This document shows, one piece after another, positions 22,897-33,892 of a stretch of 64,000 bases of DNA; positions within the stretch are counted from its first letter, which is position 1; each line of letters opens with the position of its first letter. The stretch is taken from assembly GCF_008315115.2 (NCBI RefSeq), contig NC_050191.1:561501-625500 (forward strand). The letters run 5' to 3'. The notes beneath the pieces were generated by a model. It saw only the letters and a list, made by a program, of their open reading frames with translations, had not been told where the DNA came from and searched no databases. This DNA comes from Sander lucioperca. Taxonomy: Eukaryota; Chordata; Actinopteri; Perciformes; Percidae. The translations under genes were made by a program, and so were the position numbers.

Positions 22897-25141
22897 AACT
22901 AGAACTGCAAGCAGTTATGACGGGGCCCAAGCCAGCCACGCCAGTCGCCCCCGACGCCCGGGGGAGCGCGCGGAGGCGGAACCCGAAGCCGGGCGGCGGG
23001 GAGGCTAACGCGCGAAACGTCGAGAGGCGCGAGCCGCGACGCCTGCGGAACGTCGCCGTCGCAAACGTAGCGGTCGACGGTTCACCTCCAAGCGTGTACG
23101 GACCGCCTTTAAGAATGCTCTACAACAAACAAACTTCTTAACCCCCCCTGACCGAGGGAGACAGCGGAGAGAAATGAGAGAGTGACCGAGAGGGTGGAGG
23201 GGGGAGGCAGGCGTGGTGGTTGAAGGAGCGGGGGAGGCGGTCAAGTTGTTGTAAATGGCGTCACAGGCGCCGATTTATGTTTTCCTCCGTGGGTGCTTTG
23301 TGGGAAATTAAGCATCGATGCCACCGACGTAACCGATCACGCTACGACAGGTGCTCCACTTAGCACCAATTGCAATGTTTAATTGCACGGTATCGCCGCC
23401 TATGAATGGTGTTGATATTGGATTTAAAAAGTGAGAGAAAAGAGTTGCATTTGTCCACTGTGAAGGTTGTAGAAACTTTGTCAGGTGGGTTAAGAAGTTT
23501 GTTTATTGTAAAAAACCAAAGGAGCACGCAAAAATGAAAACAAAAACCTAACGGTATGAGGCAAACTTCAGTAAATATTAAGAAGTGTGAGCTGCAAGGT
23601 CTGTGGTATATTTCCATTGCAAATATCCCATTAAAATTGAGTAAAAGGGCCAAAACTGGTCTACGTTGATTATAGCGCCCCCTAATGGCCGATCTTCGCC
23701 AAATTTGGTACTGAGCCTCAGAGCCCCATGCCGAACGAGCACCACAGGTTTCGCGTTGATTGTATGTACTGTGGCAGAGATATTGCATATGCAAAGTTCC
23801 CATTCAAATGCATTGAGTTATTGGCCATAACAAATAAACGTTGATTATAGCGCCCCCTAAAGGCCGATCTTCGCCAAATTAGGTACAGAGCATCAGAGTG
23901 GCATGTTGAACAATGACATCAAGTTTCTTGGTGATAACATTTCATTTGGCCAAGATATGATATGATACGTGTGTGGTAGCTATCTATGAAAATTTGTTTG
24001 GTCCTCAAATGCGCATACTTTAACATAGCAAAATTCCTTGAGTAACTTTTGGTCAGGTCCATCTGGAGATGCTGCGTACTAGGTTTCGAGCTGATCCGTT
24101 GCACGGCCTAGGACGAGTTCGAAAAAGTTGGTTTTGCGCATTGCACGATTTTGCGAAAAAGATTTTAAGCAAAAATGGGCGTGGCCTATATCATGTGATT
24201 CAGCTTGATTCAAGGAACACGTGGATGTATGGTTTTCTAATGTGCGATGTGTAATGTGGGAGATAAAGGCAAAAAACCATTATAGCGCCACCTAGTGGTC
24301 CACATGTGTAATTTTTGGTAGGTGTGGTCCATGACCCATTGTCTATCTACCCTGTAAATTTAAAGTTGTTCACATTAGTGTAAGTGGTGAATCTAGACTT
24401 GGGTCCCATAGGCCACGCCCACTTTGACCCCTCAGTACCCCACTCTAGACATGGCCTCAGAAGGATCCCTAGATGGTGCCCATCAACTTTTGTAAAAATC
24501 AGATGAGCCGTTCATGAGATATAAACTTTTTGTACTTGTAGCGCCCCCTAGTGACCAATCTTTGTAAAACGCGTGGGGCACCTCCAGAGGGTCATGGCAA
24601 ACAAGAATCTAAAGTTTGGCGTTGATAGCCTTTATTTTGGCCGAGATATGGCAAAGTTGGTGTTTTCATAGTTAGCTACACAAATTTGTTCGTGCGTAAT
24701 ATGCGAAATTTTTGTCCTATCAAAATTCTTTTCATTAACGTTTTGTTACGTCGGTCTGGAGATGCTACGGTCCAAGTTTCGTGCAGATCGGTCGCACGGT
24801 CTAGGAGGAGTTCGAAAAAGTAGGTTTTTGATAAATTGCGATTTTTCACGCATAAAAGTCTAGGCGGAAATGGGCGTGGCCTATATCACGTGATTCAGGT
24901 GGATCCAGGGAACGCGTGGATGTATGAGTTTTGAATGTAGGGTGTACGGTGTGGGAGTTATAGGGAGTTATAGAGCCAAAATGCGGTTTTTCTGCTATAG
25001 CGCCACCTAGTGGTGGAAGTGGGTCAATTTTTGTGCCTGAGGTCCTTGCGGTGATTCAGGCAATTCCTGAAAATGGCAAACCCCCACCATGTACGGTTTA
25101 GGCTGTAGTCGGAGTTTTACGCGGAGAAGAATAATAATAAT
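22897..25141 (+). repeat. F1 unit L9 (complete)
   Basis: Near-identical to L5, including CAGGCAATTCCTG near the tail. It follows L8 directly with no F3 cassette, whereas L5 is followed by twelve, so F3 expansion and unit duplication are separable events. Confidence 0.94.
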
Positions 25142-27398
25142 AACTAGAACTGCAAGCAGTTATGACGGGGCCCAAGCCACCCACGCCAGTCGCCCCCGAC
25201 GCCCGGGGGAGCGCGCGGAAGCGGAACCCGAAGCCGGGCGGCGGGGAGGCTAACGCGCGAAACGTCGAGAGGCGCGAGCCGCGACGCCTGCGGAGCGTCG
25301 CCGTCGCAAACGTAGCGGCCGACGGTTCACCTCCAAGCGTGTACGGACTGCCTTTAAGAATGCTCTACAACAAACAAACTTCTTAACCCCCCCTGACCGA
25401 GGGAGACAGCGGAGAGAAATGAGAGAGTGACCGAGAGGGTGGAGGGGGGAGGCAGGCGTGGTGGTTGAAGGAGCGGGGGAGGCGGTCAAGTTGTTGTAAA
25501 TGGCGTCACAGGCGCCGATTTATGTTTTCCTCCGTGGGTGCTTTGTGGGAAATTAAGCATCGATGCCACCGACGTAACCGATCACGCTACGACAGGTGCT
25601 CCACTTAGCACCAATTGCAATGTTTAATTGCACGGTATCGCCGCCTATGAATGGTGTTGATATTGGATTTAAAAAGTGAGAGAAAAGAGTTGCATTTGTC
25701 CACTGTGAAGGTTGTAGAAACTTTGTCAGGTGGGTTAAGAAGTTTGTTTATTGTAAAAAACCAAAGGAGCACGCAAAAATGAAAACAAAAACCTAACGGT
25801 ATGAGGCAAACTTCAGTAAATATTAAGAAGTGTGAGCTGCAAGGTCTGTGGTATATTTCCATTGCAAATATCCCATTAAAATTGAGTAAAAGGGCCAAAA
25901 CTGGTCTACGTTGATTATAGCGCCCCCTAATGGCCGATCTTCGCCAAATTTGGTACTGAGCCTCAAAGCCCCATGCCGAACGAGCACCACAGGTTTCGCG
26001 TTGATTGTATGTACTGTGGCAGAGATATTGCATATGCAAAGTTCCCATTCAAATGCATTGAGTTATTGGCCATAACAAATAAACGTTGATTATAGCGCCC
26101 CCTAAAGGCCGATCTTCGCCAGATTTGGTACAGAGCATCAGAGTGGCATGTTGAACAATGACATCAAGTTTCTTGGTGATAACATTTCATTTGGCCAAGA
26201 TATGATATGATACGTGTGTGGTAGCTAGCTATGAAAATTTGTTTGGTCCTCAAATGCGCATACTTTAACATAGCAAAATTCCTTGAGTAACTTTTGGTCA
26301 GGTCCATCTGGAGATGCTGCGTACTAGGTTTCGAGCTGATCCGTTGCACGGCCTAGGACGAGTTCGAAAAAGTTGGTTTTGCGCATTGCACGATTTTGCG
26401 AAAAAGATTTTAAGCAAAAATGGGCGTGGCCTATATCATGTGATTCAGCTTGATTCAAGGAACACGTGGATGTATGGTTTTCTAATGTGCGATGTGTAAT
26501 GTGGGAGATAAAGGCAAAAAACCATTATAGCGCCACCTAGTGGTCCACATGTGTAATTTTTGGTAGGTGTGGTCCATGACCCATTGTCTATCTACCCTGT
26601 AAATTTAAAGTTGTTCACATTAGTGTAAGTGGTGAATCTAGACTTGGGTCCCATAGGCCACGCCCACTTTGACCCCTCAGTACCCCACTCTAGACATGGC
26701 CTCAGAAGGATGCCTAGATGGTGCCCATCAACTTTTGTAAAAATCAGATGAGCCGTTCATGAGATATAAACTTTTTGTACTTGTAGCGCCCCCTAGTGAC
26801 CAATCTTTGTAAAACGCGTGGGGCACCTCCAGAGGGTCATGGCAAACAAGAATCTAAAGTTTGGCGTTGATAGCCGTTATTTTGGCCGAGATATGGCAAA
26901 GTTGGTGTTTTCATAGTTAGCTACACAAATTTGTTCGTGCGTAATATGCGAAATTTTTGTCCTATCAAAATTCTTTTCATTAACGTTTTGTTACGTCGGT
27001 CTGGAGATGCTACGGTCCAAGTTTCGTGCAGATCGGTCGCACGGTCTAGGAGGAGTTCGAAAAAGTAGGTTTTTGATAAATTGCGATTTTTCACGCATAA
27101 AAGTCTAGGCGGAAATGGGCGTGGCCTATATCACGTGATTCAGGTGGATCCAGGGAACGCGTGGATGTATGAGTTTTGAATGTAGGGTGTACGGTGTGGG
27201 AGTTATAGGGAGTTATAGAGCCAAAATGCGTTTTTTCTGCTATAGCGCCACCTAGTGGTGGAAGTGGGTCAATTTTTGTGCCTGAGGTCCTTGCGGTGAT
27301 TCAGACCATTCCTGAAAATGGCAACCCCCCACCATGTACGGTTTAGGCTGTAGTCGGAGTTTTAGGCGGAGAAGAATAATAATAATAATAATAATAAT
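25142..27398 (+). repeat. F1 unit L10 (complete) with AAT tail
   Basis: Same subtype as L9, with private changes such as AAGGATGCCTAGATGG near 26706 and TAGCCGTTATTTTGG near 26872. The expanded AAT tail leads to a single F3 core. Confidence 0.94.
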
Positions 27399-27502
27399 GA
27401 AGAGGAAAAATCAGTAGAAAAACAATAGGGTTCTACAGCCCTGCTGTATGAACGGCATAGCTTTGCTATTGCCCGTTCTTACAGACTCGGGCTTGGACCC
27501 CT
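27399..27502 (+). repeat. F3 104-bp cassette, single copy
   Basis: Full core between the L10 tail (several AAT) and the L11 head (AATAAT). Confidence 0.96.
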
Positions 27503-27514
27503 AATAATAACTAG

Positions 27515-27528
27515 AACTGCAAGCAGTT
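27515..27528 (+). other. F1 head hairpin AACTGC-AA-GCAGTT
   Basis: Perfect 6-bp inverted repeat with an AA loop at the head of the unit, seen unchanged by eye in every complete F1 head of the window. The F2 head at 1489-1500 has the same hairpin with its outermost shared pair A-T replaced by G-C. It could act as an RNA stem or as a DNA palindrome. Confidence 0.75.
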
Positions 27529-27733
27529 ATGACGGGGCCCAAGCCACCCACGCCAGTCGCCCCCGACGCCCGGGGGAGCGGGCGAAAGCGGAACCCGAAG
27601 CCGGGCGGAGGGGAGGCGAACGTCGCTAAACGTCGAGAGGCGCGAGCCACGACGTCTGCGGTGCGTCGCCGTCGCAAAAGTAGCGGTCGACTGTTCACCT
27701 CCACGCGTGTACGGACCGCCTTTAAGAATTCTC

Positions 27734-28123
27734 TACAACAAACAAACTTCTTAACCCCCCTGACCGCGGGACACAGCTGAGAGAAATGAGAGAGTGACCG
27801 AGAGGGTGGAGGGGGGAGGCAGGTGTGGTGGTTGAAGGAGCGGGGGAGGTGGTCAAGTTGTTGTAAACGACGTCACAGGCGCCGATTTATGTTTTCCTCC
27901 GTGGGTGCTTCGTGGGAAATTAAGCATCGATGCCACCGACGTAACCGATCACGCTACGACGGACGCTCCACTTAGCACCAACTGCAATGTTTAATTGCAC
28001 GGTATCGCCGCCTACGAATGGTGTAGATTTTGGATTGAAAAAGTGAGAGAAAAGAGTTGCATTTGTCCACTGTGAAGGTTGTAGAAACTTTGTCAGGTGG
28101 GTTAAGATGTTTGTTTTATTGTA
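27734..28123. repeat. Inverted-repeat pair inside the F1 unit (MITE-like)
   Basis: The left arm (27734-27765) reads TACAACAAACAAACTTCTTA and continues ACCCCCCTGACC. The right arm (28092-28123) is its reverse complement with a few differences (GTCAGGTGGGTTAAGATG and on to TATTGTA). The arms are about 30 bp and enclose about 330 bp. The pair is present in every complete F1 unit. It could be the terminal repeats of an old foldback or MITE insertion, or an inverted duplication. I see no clear target-site duplication. Confidence 0.65.
27779..27853 (+). other. Polypurine, G-run-rich tract
   Basis: About 75 bases almost free of C and low in T on the + strand, with runs of GGG, GGGGGG and GGGGG within 50 bases. 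It occurs in every complete F1 unit (equivalent on the - strand in the right half). G-quadruplex or triplex formation is possible but not shown. Confidence 0.55.
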
Positions 28124-28286
28124 AAAAACCAAAGGAGCACGCCAAACGTAAAAACCAAAACCTAACGGTAAGAGGCAAACGTCAGTAAATATTGAGAAGT
28201 GTGAGCTGCAAGGTCTGTGGTACATTTCCATTGCAAATATCCCATTACAATTGAGTAAAAGGGCCAAAACATGTATACGTTGATTA

Positions 28287-28302
28287 TAGCGCCCCCTAAT
28301 GG
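28287..28302 (-). promoter_or_regulatory. CTCF-like module border 1 (imperfect)
   Basis: TAGCGCCCCCTAATGG on the + strand; the CTCF core reads on the - strand with one departure (AATGG for AGTGG). It heads a 175-bp sub-repeat whose next copy starts at 28462. Confidence 0.4.
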
Positions 28303-28461
28303 CCGATCTTCGCCAAATTTGGTAATGAGCCTCGGAGCCGCATGCCGAACGAGCACCACAAGTTTCGTGTTGATTGCATGTACTGTGGCAGAGATATTGC
28401 AATTGCAAATTCCCCATTCAAATGCATTGAGTTATTGGCCAACACAAATAAAGGTTGCTTA

Positions 28462-28477
28462 TAGCGCCCCCTGAAGG
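28462..28477 (-). promoter_or_regulatory. CTCF-like module border 2 (imperfect)
   Basis: TAGCGCCCCCTGAAGG, followed like border 1 by CCGATCTTCGCCAAATTTGG. It has two departures from the CTCF core, so it is the weakest of the five. Confidence 0.35.
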
Positions 28478-28896
28478 CCGATCTTCGCCAAATTTGGTAC
28501 AGAGCATCAGAGTGGCATCTTGAACAATGCCCTGAAGGTTCTTGCTGATAACATTTAATTTGGCCGAGATATGATATGATACGTGTGCGGTAGCTAGCTA
28601 TGCAAATTTGTTTGGTCGTCAAATGCGCATACTTTAACGTAGCAAAATTCCTTGGGTAACTTTTGGTCAGGTCCATCTGGAGATGCTACCTACCAGGTTT
28701 CGAGCTGATCCGTCGCACGGCCTAGGACGAGTTCGTAAAAGTTGGTTTTGCACATTGCGCGATTTTGCGAAAAAGATTTTAAGCAAAAATGGGCGTGGCC
28801 TATATCATGTGATTCAGCTTGATTCAAGGAACAAGTGGATGTATGGTTTTCTAATGTGCGATGTGTAATGTGGGAGATAAAGGCAAAAGACCATTA

Positions 28897-28912
28897 TAGC
28901 GCCACCTAGTGG
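28897..28912 (-). promoter_or_regulatory. CTCF-like motif 3 (exact core)
   Basis: TAGCGCCACCTAGTGG, the reverse complement of CCACTAGGTGGCGCTA, fits the CTCF core GCGCCMYCTRGTGG with no mismatch. It marks the end of the first body module. Confidence 0.55.
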
Positions 28913-29152
28913 TCCACATGTGTAATGTTTGGTAGGTGTGGTCCATGACCCATTGTCTATCTACCCTGTAAATTTAAAGTTGTTCACATTAGTGTAAGTG
29001 GTGAATCTAGACTTGGGTCCCATAGGCCACGCCCACTTTGACCCCTCAGTACCCCACTCTAGACATGGCCTCAGAAGGATCCCTAGATGGTGCCCATCAA
29101 CTTTTGTAAAAATCAGATGAGCCGTTCATGAGATATAAACTTTTTGTACTTG

Positions 29153-29168
29153 TAGCGCCCCCTAGTGA
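29153..29168 (-). promoter_or_regulatory. CTCF-like motif 4 (one mismatch)
   Basis: TAGCGCCCCCTAGTGA; the last core base is A in place of G. It opens the second body module, 691 bp after motif 2. Confidence 0.45.
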
Positions 29169-29499
29169 CCAATCTTTGTAAAACGCGTGGGGCACCTCCA
29201 GAGGGTCATGGCAAACAAGAATCTAAAGTTTGGCGTTGATAGCCTTTATTTTGGCCGAGATATGGCAAAGTTGGTGTTTTCATAGTTAGCTACACAAATT
29301 TGTTCGTGCGTAATATGCGAAATTTTTGTCCTATCAAAATTCTTTTCATTAACGTTTTGTTACGTCGGTCTGGAGATGCTACGGTCCAAGTTTCGTGCAG
29401 ATCGGTCGCACGGTCTAGGAGGAGTTCGAAAAAGTAGGTTTTTGATAAATTGCGATTTTTCACGCATAAAAGTCTAGGCGGAAATGGGCGTGGCCTATA

Positions 29500-29507
29500 T
29501 CACGTGA
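29500..29507. promoter_or_regulatory. Palindromic E-box TCACGTGA
   Basis: The CACGTG palindrome sits in GGCCTATATCACGTGATTCA in the second body module of nearly all units. The first-module counterpart is usually CATGTG, a broken form. Motif only; binding by bHLH-type factors is speculation. Confidence 0.35.
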
Positions 29508-29611
29508 TTCAGGTGGATCCAGGGAACGCGTGGATGTATGAGTTTTGAATGTAGGGTGTACGGTGTGGGAGTTATAGGGAGTTATAGAGCCAAAATGCGG
29601 TTTTTCTGCTA

Positions 29612-29627
29612 TAGCGCCACCTAGTGG
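29612..29627 (-). promoter_or_regulatory. CTCF-like motif 5 (exact core)
   Basis: TAGCGCCACCTAGTGG at the end of the second body module, 715 bp after motif 3, exact to the core consensus. Confidence 0.55.
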
Positions 29628-29752
29628 TGGAAGTGGGTCAATTTTTGTGCCTGAGGTCCTTGCGGTGATTCAGACCATTCCTGAAAATGGCAAACCCCCA
29701 CCATGTACGGTTTAGGCTGTAGTCGGAGTTTTACGCGGAGAAGAATAATAAT

Positions 29753-31836
29753 AACTAGAACTGCAAGCAGTTATGACGGGGCCCAAGCCACCCACGCCAG
29801 TCGCCCCCGACGCCCGGGGGAGCGCGCGAAAGCGGAACCCGAAGCCGGGCGGAGGGGAGGCGAACGTCGCTAAACGTCGAGAGGCGCGAGCCACGACGTC
29901 TGCGGTGCGTCGCCGTCGCAAAAGTAGCGGTCGACTGTTCACCTCCACGCGTGTACGGACCGCCTTTAAGAATTCTCTACAACAAACAAACTTCTTAACC
30001 CCCCTGACCGCGGGACACAGCTGAGAGAAATGAGAGAGTGACCGAGAGGGTGGAGGGGGGAGGCAGGTGTGGTGGTTGAAGGAGCGGGGGAGGTGGTCAA
30101 GTTGTTGTAAACGACGTCACAGGCGCCGATTTATGTTTTCCTCCGTGGGTGCTTCGTGGGAAATTAAGCATCGATGCCACCGACGTAACCGATCACGCTA
30201 CGACGGACGCTCCACTTAGCACCAACTGCAATGTTTAATTGCACGGTATCGCCGCCTACGAATGGTGTAGATTTTGGATTGAAAAAGTGAGAGAAAAGAG
30301 TTGCATTTGTCCACTGTGAAGGTTGTAGAAACTTTGTCAGGTGGGTTAAGATGTTTGTTTTATTGTAAAAAACCAAAGGAGCACGCAAAAGTAAAAACCA
30401 AAACCTAACGGTAAGAGGCAAACGTCAGTAAATATTGAGAAGTGTGAGCTGCAAGGTCTGTGGTACATTTAAATTGCAAATATCCCATTACAATTGAGTA
30501 AAAGGGCCAAAACATGTATACGTTGATTATAGCGCCCCCTAATGGCCGATCTTCGCCAAATTTGGTACAGAGCATCAGAGTGGCATCTTGAACAATGCCC
30601 TGAAGGTTCTTGCTGATAACATTTAATTTGGCCGAGATATGATATGATACGTGTGCGGTAGCTAGCTATGCAAATTTGTTTGGTCGTCAAATGCGCATAC
30701 TTTAACGTAGCAAAATTCCTTGAGTACCTTTATGGTCAGGTCCATCTGGAGATGCTACCTATTAGGTTTCGAGCTGATCCGTCGCACGGCCTAGGACGAG
30801 TTCGTAAAAGTTGGTTTTGCACATTGCGCGATTTTGCGAAAAAGATTTTCAACAAAAATGGGCGTGGCCTATATCATGTGATTCAGCTTGATTCAAGGAA
30901 CACGTGGATGTATGGATTTCTAATGTGCGATGTGTAATGTGGGAGATAAAGGCAAAAAACCATTATAGCGCCACCTAGTGGTCCACATGTGTAATGTTTT
31001 GTAGGTGTGGTCCATGACCCATTGTCTATCTACCCTGTAAATTTAAAGTTGTTCACATTAGTGTAAGTGGTGAATCTAGACTTGGGTCCCATAGGCCACG
31101 CCCACTTTGACCCCTCAGTACCCCACTCTAGACATTGCCTCAGAAGTGTCCCTAGATGGTGCCCATCAAATTTTGTAAAAATCAGATGAGCCGTTCATGA
31201 GATATAAACTTTTTGTACTTGTAGCGCCCCCTAGTGACCAATCTTTGTAAAACGCGTGGGGCACCTCCAGAGGGTCATGGCAAACAAGAATCTAAAGTTT
31301 GGCGTTGATAGCCTTTATTTTGGCCGAGATATGGCAAAGTTGGTGTTTTCATAGTTAGCTACACAAATTTGTTCGTGCGTAATATGCGCAATTTTTGTCC
31401 TATCAAAATTCTTTTCATTAACCTTTTGTTAGGTCGGTCTGGAGATGCTACGGTCCAAGTTTCGTGCAGATCGGTCGCACGGTCTAGGAGGAGTTCGAAA
31501 AAGTAGGTTTTTGATAAATTGCGATTTTTCACGCATAAAAGTCTAGGCGGAAATGGGCGTGGCCTATATCACGTGATTCAGGTGGATCCAGGGAACGCGT
31601 GGATGTATGAGTTTTGAATGTAGGGTGTACGGTGTGGGAGTTATAGGGAGTTATAGAGCCAAAATGCGGTTTTTCTGCTATAGCGCCACCTAGTGGTGGA
31701 AGTGGGTCAATTTTTGTGCCTGAGGTCCTTGCGGTGATTCAGACCATTCCTGAAAATGGCAACCCCCCACCATGTACGGTTTAGGCTGTAGTCGGAGTTT
31801 TAGGCGGAGAAGAATAATAATAATAATAATAATAAT
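29753..31836 (+). repeat. F1 unit L12 (internal deletion) with AAT tail
   Basis: About 175 bp are missing in the middle: only one TATAGCGCCCCCTAATGGCC block (about 30528-30568) is present instead of two. The flanks are those of border 1 on the left and border 2 on the right, as expected from recombination between the two sub-repeats. Near the break TACATTTAAATTGC replaces TACATTTCCATTGC. Confidence 0.93.
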
Positions 31837-32059
31837 GAAGAGGAAAAATCAGTAGAAAAACAATAGGGTTCTACAGCCCTGCTGTATGAACGGCATAGCT
31901 TTGCTATTGCCCGTTCTTACAGACTCGGGCTTGGACCCCTAATAATAATAATAATGAAGAGGAAAAATCAGTAGAAAAACAATAGGGTTCTACAGCCCTG
32001 CTGTATGAACGGCATAGCTTTGCTATTGCCCGTTCTTACAGACTCGGGCTTGGACCCCT
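31837..32059 (+). repeat. F3 cassettes, two copies
   Basis: Cores at 31837-31940 and 31956-32059, separated by five AAT triplets, between the L12 tail and the L13 head. Confidence 0.96.
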
Positions 32060-32062
32060 AAT

Positions 32063-33846
32063 AACTAGAACTGCAAGCAGTTATGACGGGGCCCAAGCCA
32101 CCCACGCCAGTCGCCCCCGACGCCCGGGGGAGCGCATGAAAGCGGAACCCGAAGCCGGGCGGAGGGGAGGCGAACGTCGCTAAACGTCGAGAGGCGCGAG
32201 CCACGACGCCTGCGGAGCGTCGCCGTCGCAAACGTAGCGGTCGACGGTTCACCTCCAAGCGTGTACGGACTGCCTTTAAGAATGCTCTACAACAAACAAA
32301 CTTCTTAACCCCCCCTGACCGAGGGAGACAGCGGAGAGAAATGAGAGAGTGACCGAGAGGGTGGAGGGGGGAGGCAGGCGTGGTGGTTGAAGGAGCGGGG
32401 GAGGCGGTCAAGTTGTTGTAAATGGCGTCACAGGCACCGATTTATGTTTTCCTCCGTGGGTGCTTTGTGGGAAATTAAGCATCGATGCCACCGACGTAAC
32501 CGATCACGCTACGACAGGTGCTCCACTTAGCACCAATTGCAATGTTTAATTGCACGGTATCGCCGCCTATGAATGGTGTTGATATTGGATTTAAAAAGTG
32601 AGAGAAAAGAGTTGCATTTGTCCACTGTGAAGGTTGTAGAAACTTTGTCAGGTGGGTTAAGAAGTTTGTTTATTGTAAAAAACCAAAGGAGCACGCAAAA
32701 ATGAAAACAAAAACCTAACGGTATGAGGCAAACTTCAGTAAATATTAAGAAGTGTGAGCTGCAAGGTCTGTGGTATATTTCCATTGCAAATATCCCATTA
32801 AAATTGAGTAAAAGGGCCAAAACTGGTCTACGTTGATTATAGCGCCCCCTAATGGCCGATCTTCGCCAAATTTGGTACTGAGCCTCAGAGCCCCATGCCG
32901 AACGAGCACCACAGGTTTCGCGTTGATTGTATGTACTGTGGCAGAGATATTGCATATGCAAAGTTCCCATTCAAATGCATTGAGTTATTGGCCATAACAA
33001 ATAAACGTTGATTATAGCGCCCCCTAAAGGCCGATCTTCGCCAAATTAGGTACAGAGCATCAGAGTGGCATGTTGAACAATGACATCAAGTTTCTTGGTG
33101 ATAACCTTTCATTTGGCCAAGATATGATATGATACGTGTGTGGTAGCTATCTATGAAAATTTGTTTGGTCCTCAAATGCGCATACTTTAACATAGCAAAA
33201 TTCCTTGAGTAACTTTTGGTCAGGTCCATCTGGAGATGCTGCGTACTAGGTTTCGAGCTGATCCGTTGCACGGCCTAGGACGAGTTCGAAAAAGTTGGTT
33301 TTGCGCATTGCACGATTTTGCGAAAAAGATTTTAAGCAAAAATGGGCGTGGCCTATATCATGTGATTCAGCTTGATCAAGGAACACGTGGATGTATGGTT
33401 TTCTAATGTGCGATGTGTAATGTGGGAGATAAAGGCAAAAAACCATTATAGCGCCACCTAGTGGTCCACATGTGTAATTTTTGGTAGGTGTGGTCCATGA
33501 CCCATTGTCTATCTACCCTGTAAATTTAAAGTTGTTCACATTAGTGTAAGTGGTGAATCTAGACTTGGGTCCCATAGGCCACGCCCACTTTGACCCCTCA
33601 GTACCCCACTCTAGACATGGCCTCAGAAGGATCCCTAGATGGTGCCCATCAACTTTGTAAAAATCAGATGAGCCGTTCATGAGATATAAACTTTTTGTAC
33701 TTGTAGCGCCCCCTAGTGACCAATCTTTGTAAAACGCGTGGGGCACCTCCAGAGGGTCATGGCAAACAAGAATCTAAAGTTTGGCGTTGATAGCCTTTAT
33801 TTTGGCCGAGATATGGCAAAGTTGGTGTTTTCATAGTTAGCTACAC
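32063..33846 (+). repeat. F1 unit L13 (cut by the N gap)
   Basis: A mosaic: the head to about 32210 has the GGAGGGGAGGCGAACGTCGC variant of the L2/L11 subtype, then the sequence switches to the L9/L10 subtype. It ends at GTTAGCTACAC against the gap. A base is lost in CTTGATCAAGG at about 33374 and in CATCAACTTTGTAAAA near 33650. Confidence 0.92.
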
Positions 33847-33892
33847 NNNNNNNNNNNNNNNNNNNNNNNNNNNNNNNNNNNNNNNNNNNNNN
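33847..33892. other. Assembly gap (46 N) at the orientation switch
   Basis: Forty-six N. All F1 units before it run on the + strand, all after it on the - strand. The unit positions on either side of the gap lie within about 70 bp of each other, so the missing DNA may be the turn of a palindrome or a false join. Confidence 0.99.

Larger units (their letters stand above)
27509..29752 (+). repeat. F1 unit L11 (complete; reference unit for this annotation)
   Basis: Parts in order: head hairpin AACTGC-AA-GCAGTT (27515-27528); CpG-rich head to about 27715; inverted-repeat arms 27734-27765 and 28092-28123; polypurine tract 27779-27853; CTCF-like motifs at 28287, 28462, 28897, 29153 and 29612; tail GGAGTTTTACGCGGAGAAG plus AAT. 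The body has two diverged copies of one module: GGGCGTGGCC occurs at 28791 and 29486 (offset 695), with matching flanks TCTGGAGATGCTAC, GTCGCACGG, CTAGGA and CGAGTTCG. No domain or reverse transcriptase is visible, so if mobile it is non-autonomous. An alternative is a satellite derived from a dead retroposon. Confidence 0.95.

Noticed and set aside
29712..29948. Arginine-rich ORFs in the F1 head on both strands (MEVNSRPLLLRRRR and MTGPKPPTPV types)
   Set aside because: Both strands are open at once because the head is CpG-rich and poor in stop codons. Lengths change with the AAT count and with unit subtype.
32527..32970. 147-codon ORF (start MGTLHMQYLCH) repeated in many F1 units on the strand opposite to the unit direction
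   Set aside because: A one-base T-run difference (TTTGTTTATTGT against TTTGTTTTATTGT) splits it into 104- and 85-codon pieces in about half the units, and L11 changes frame again near 28140. No domain, no start context, and the N-terminal part is CTCF-like border sequence. Shared by descent, not selected.
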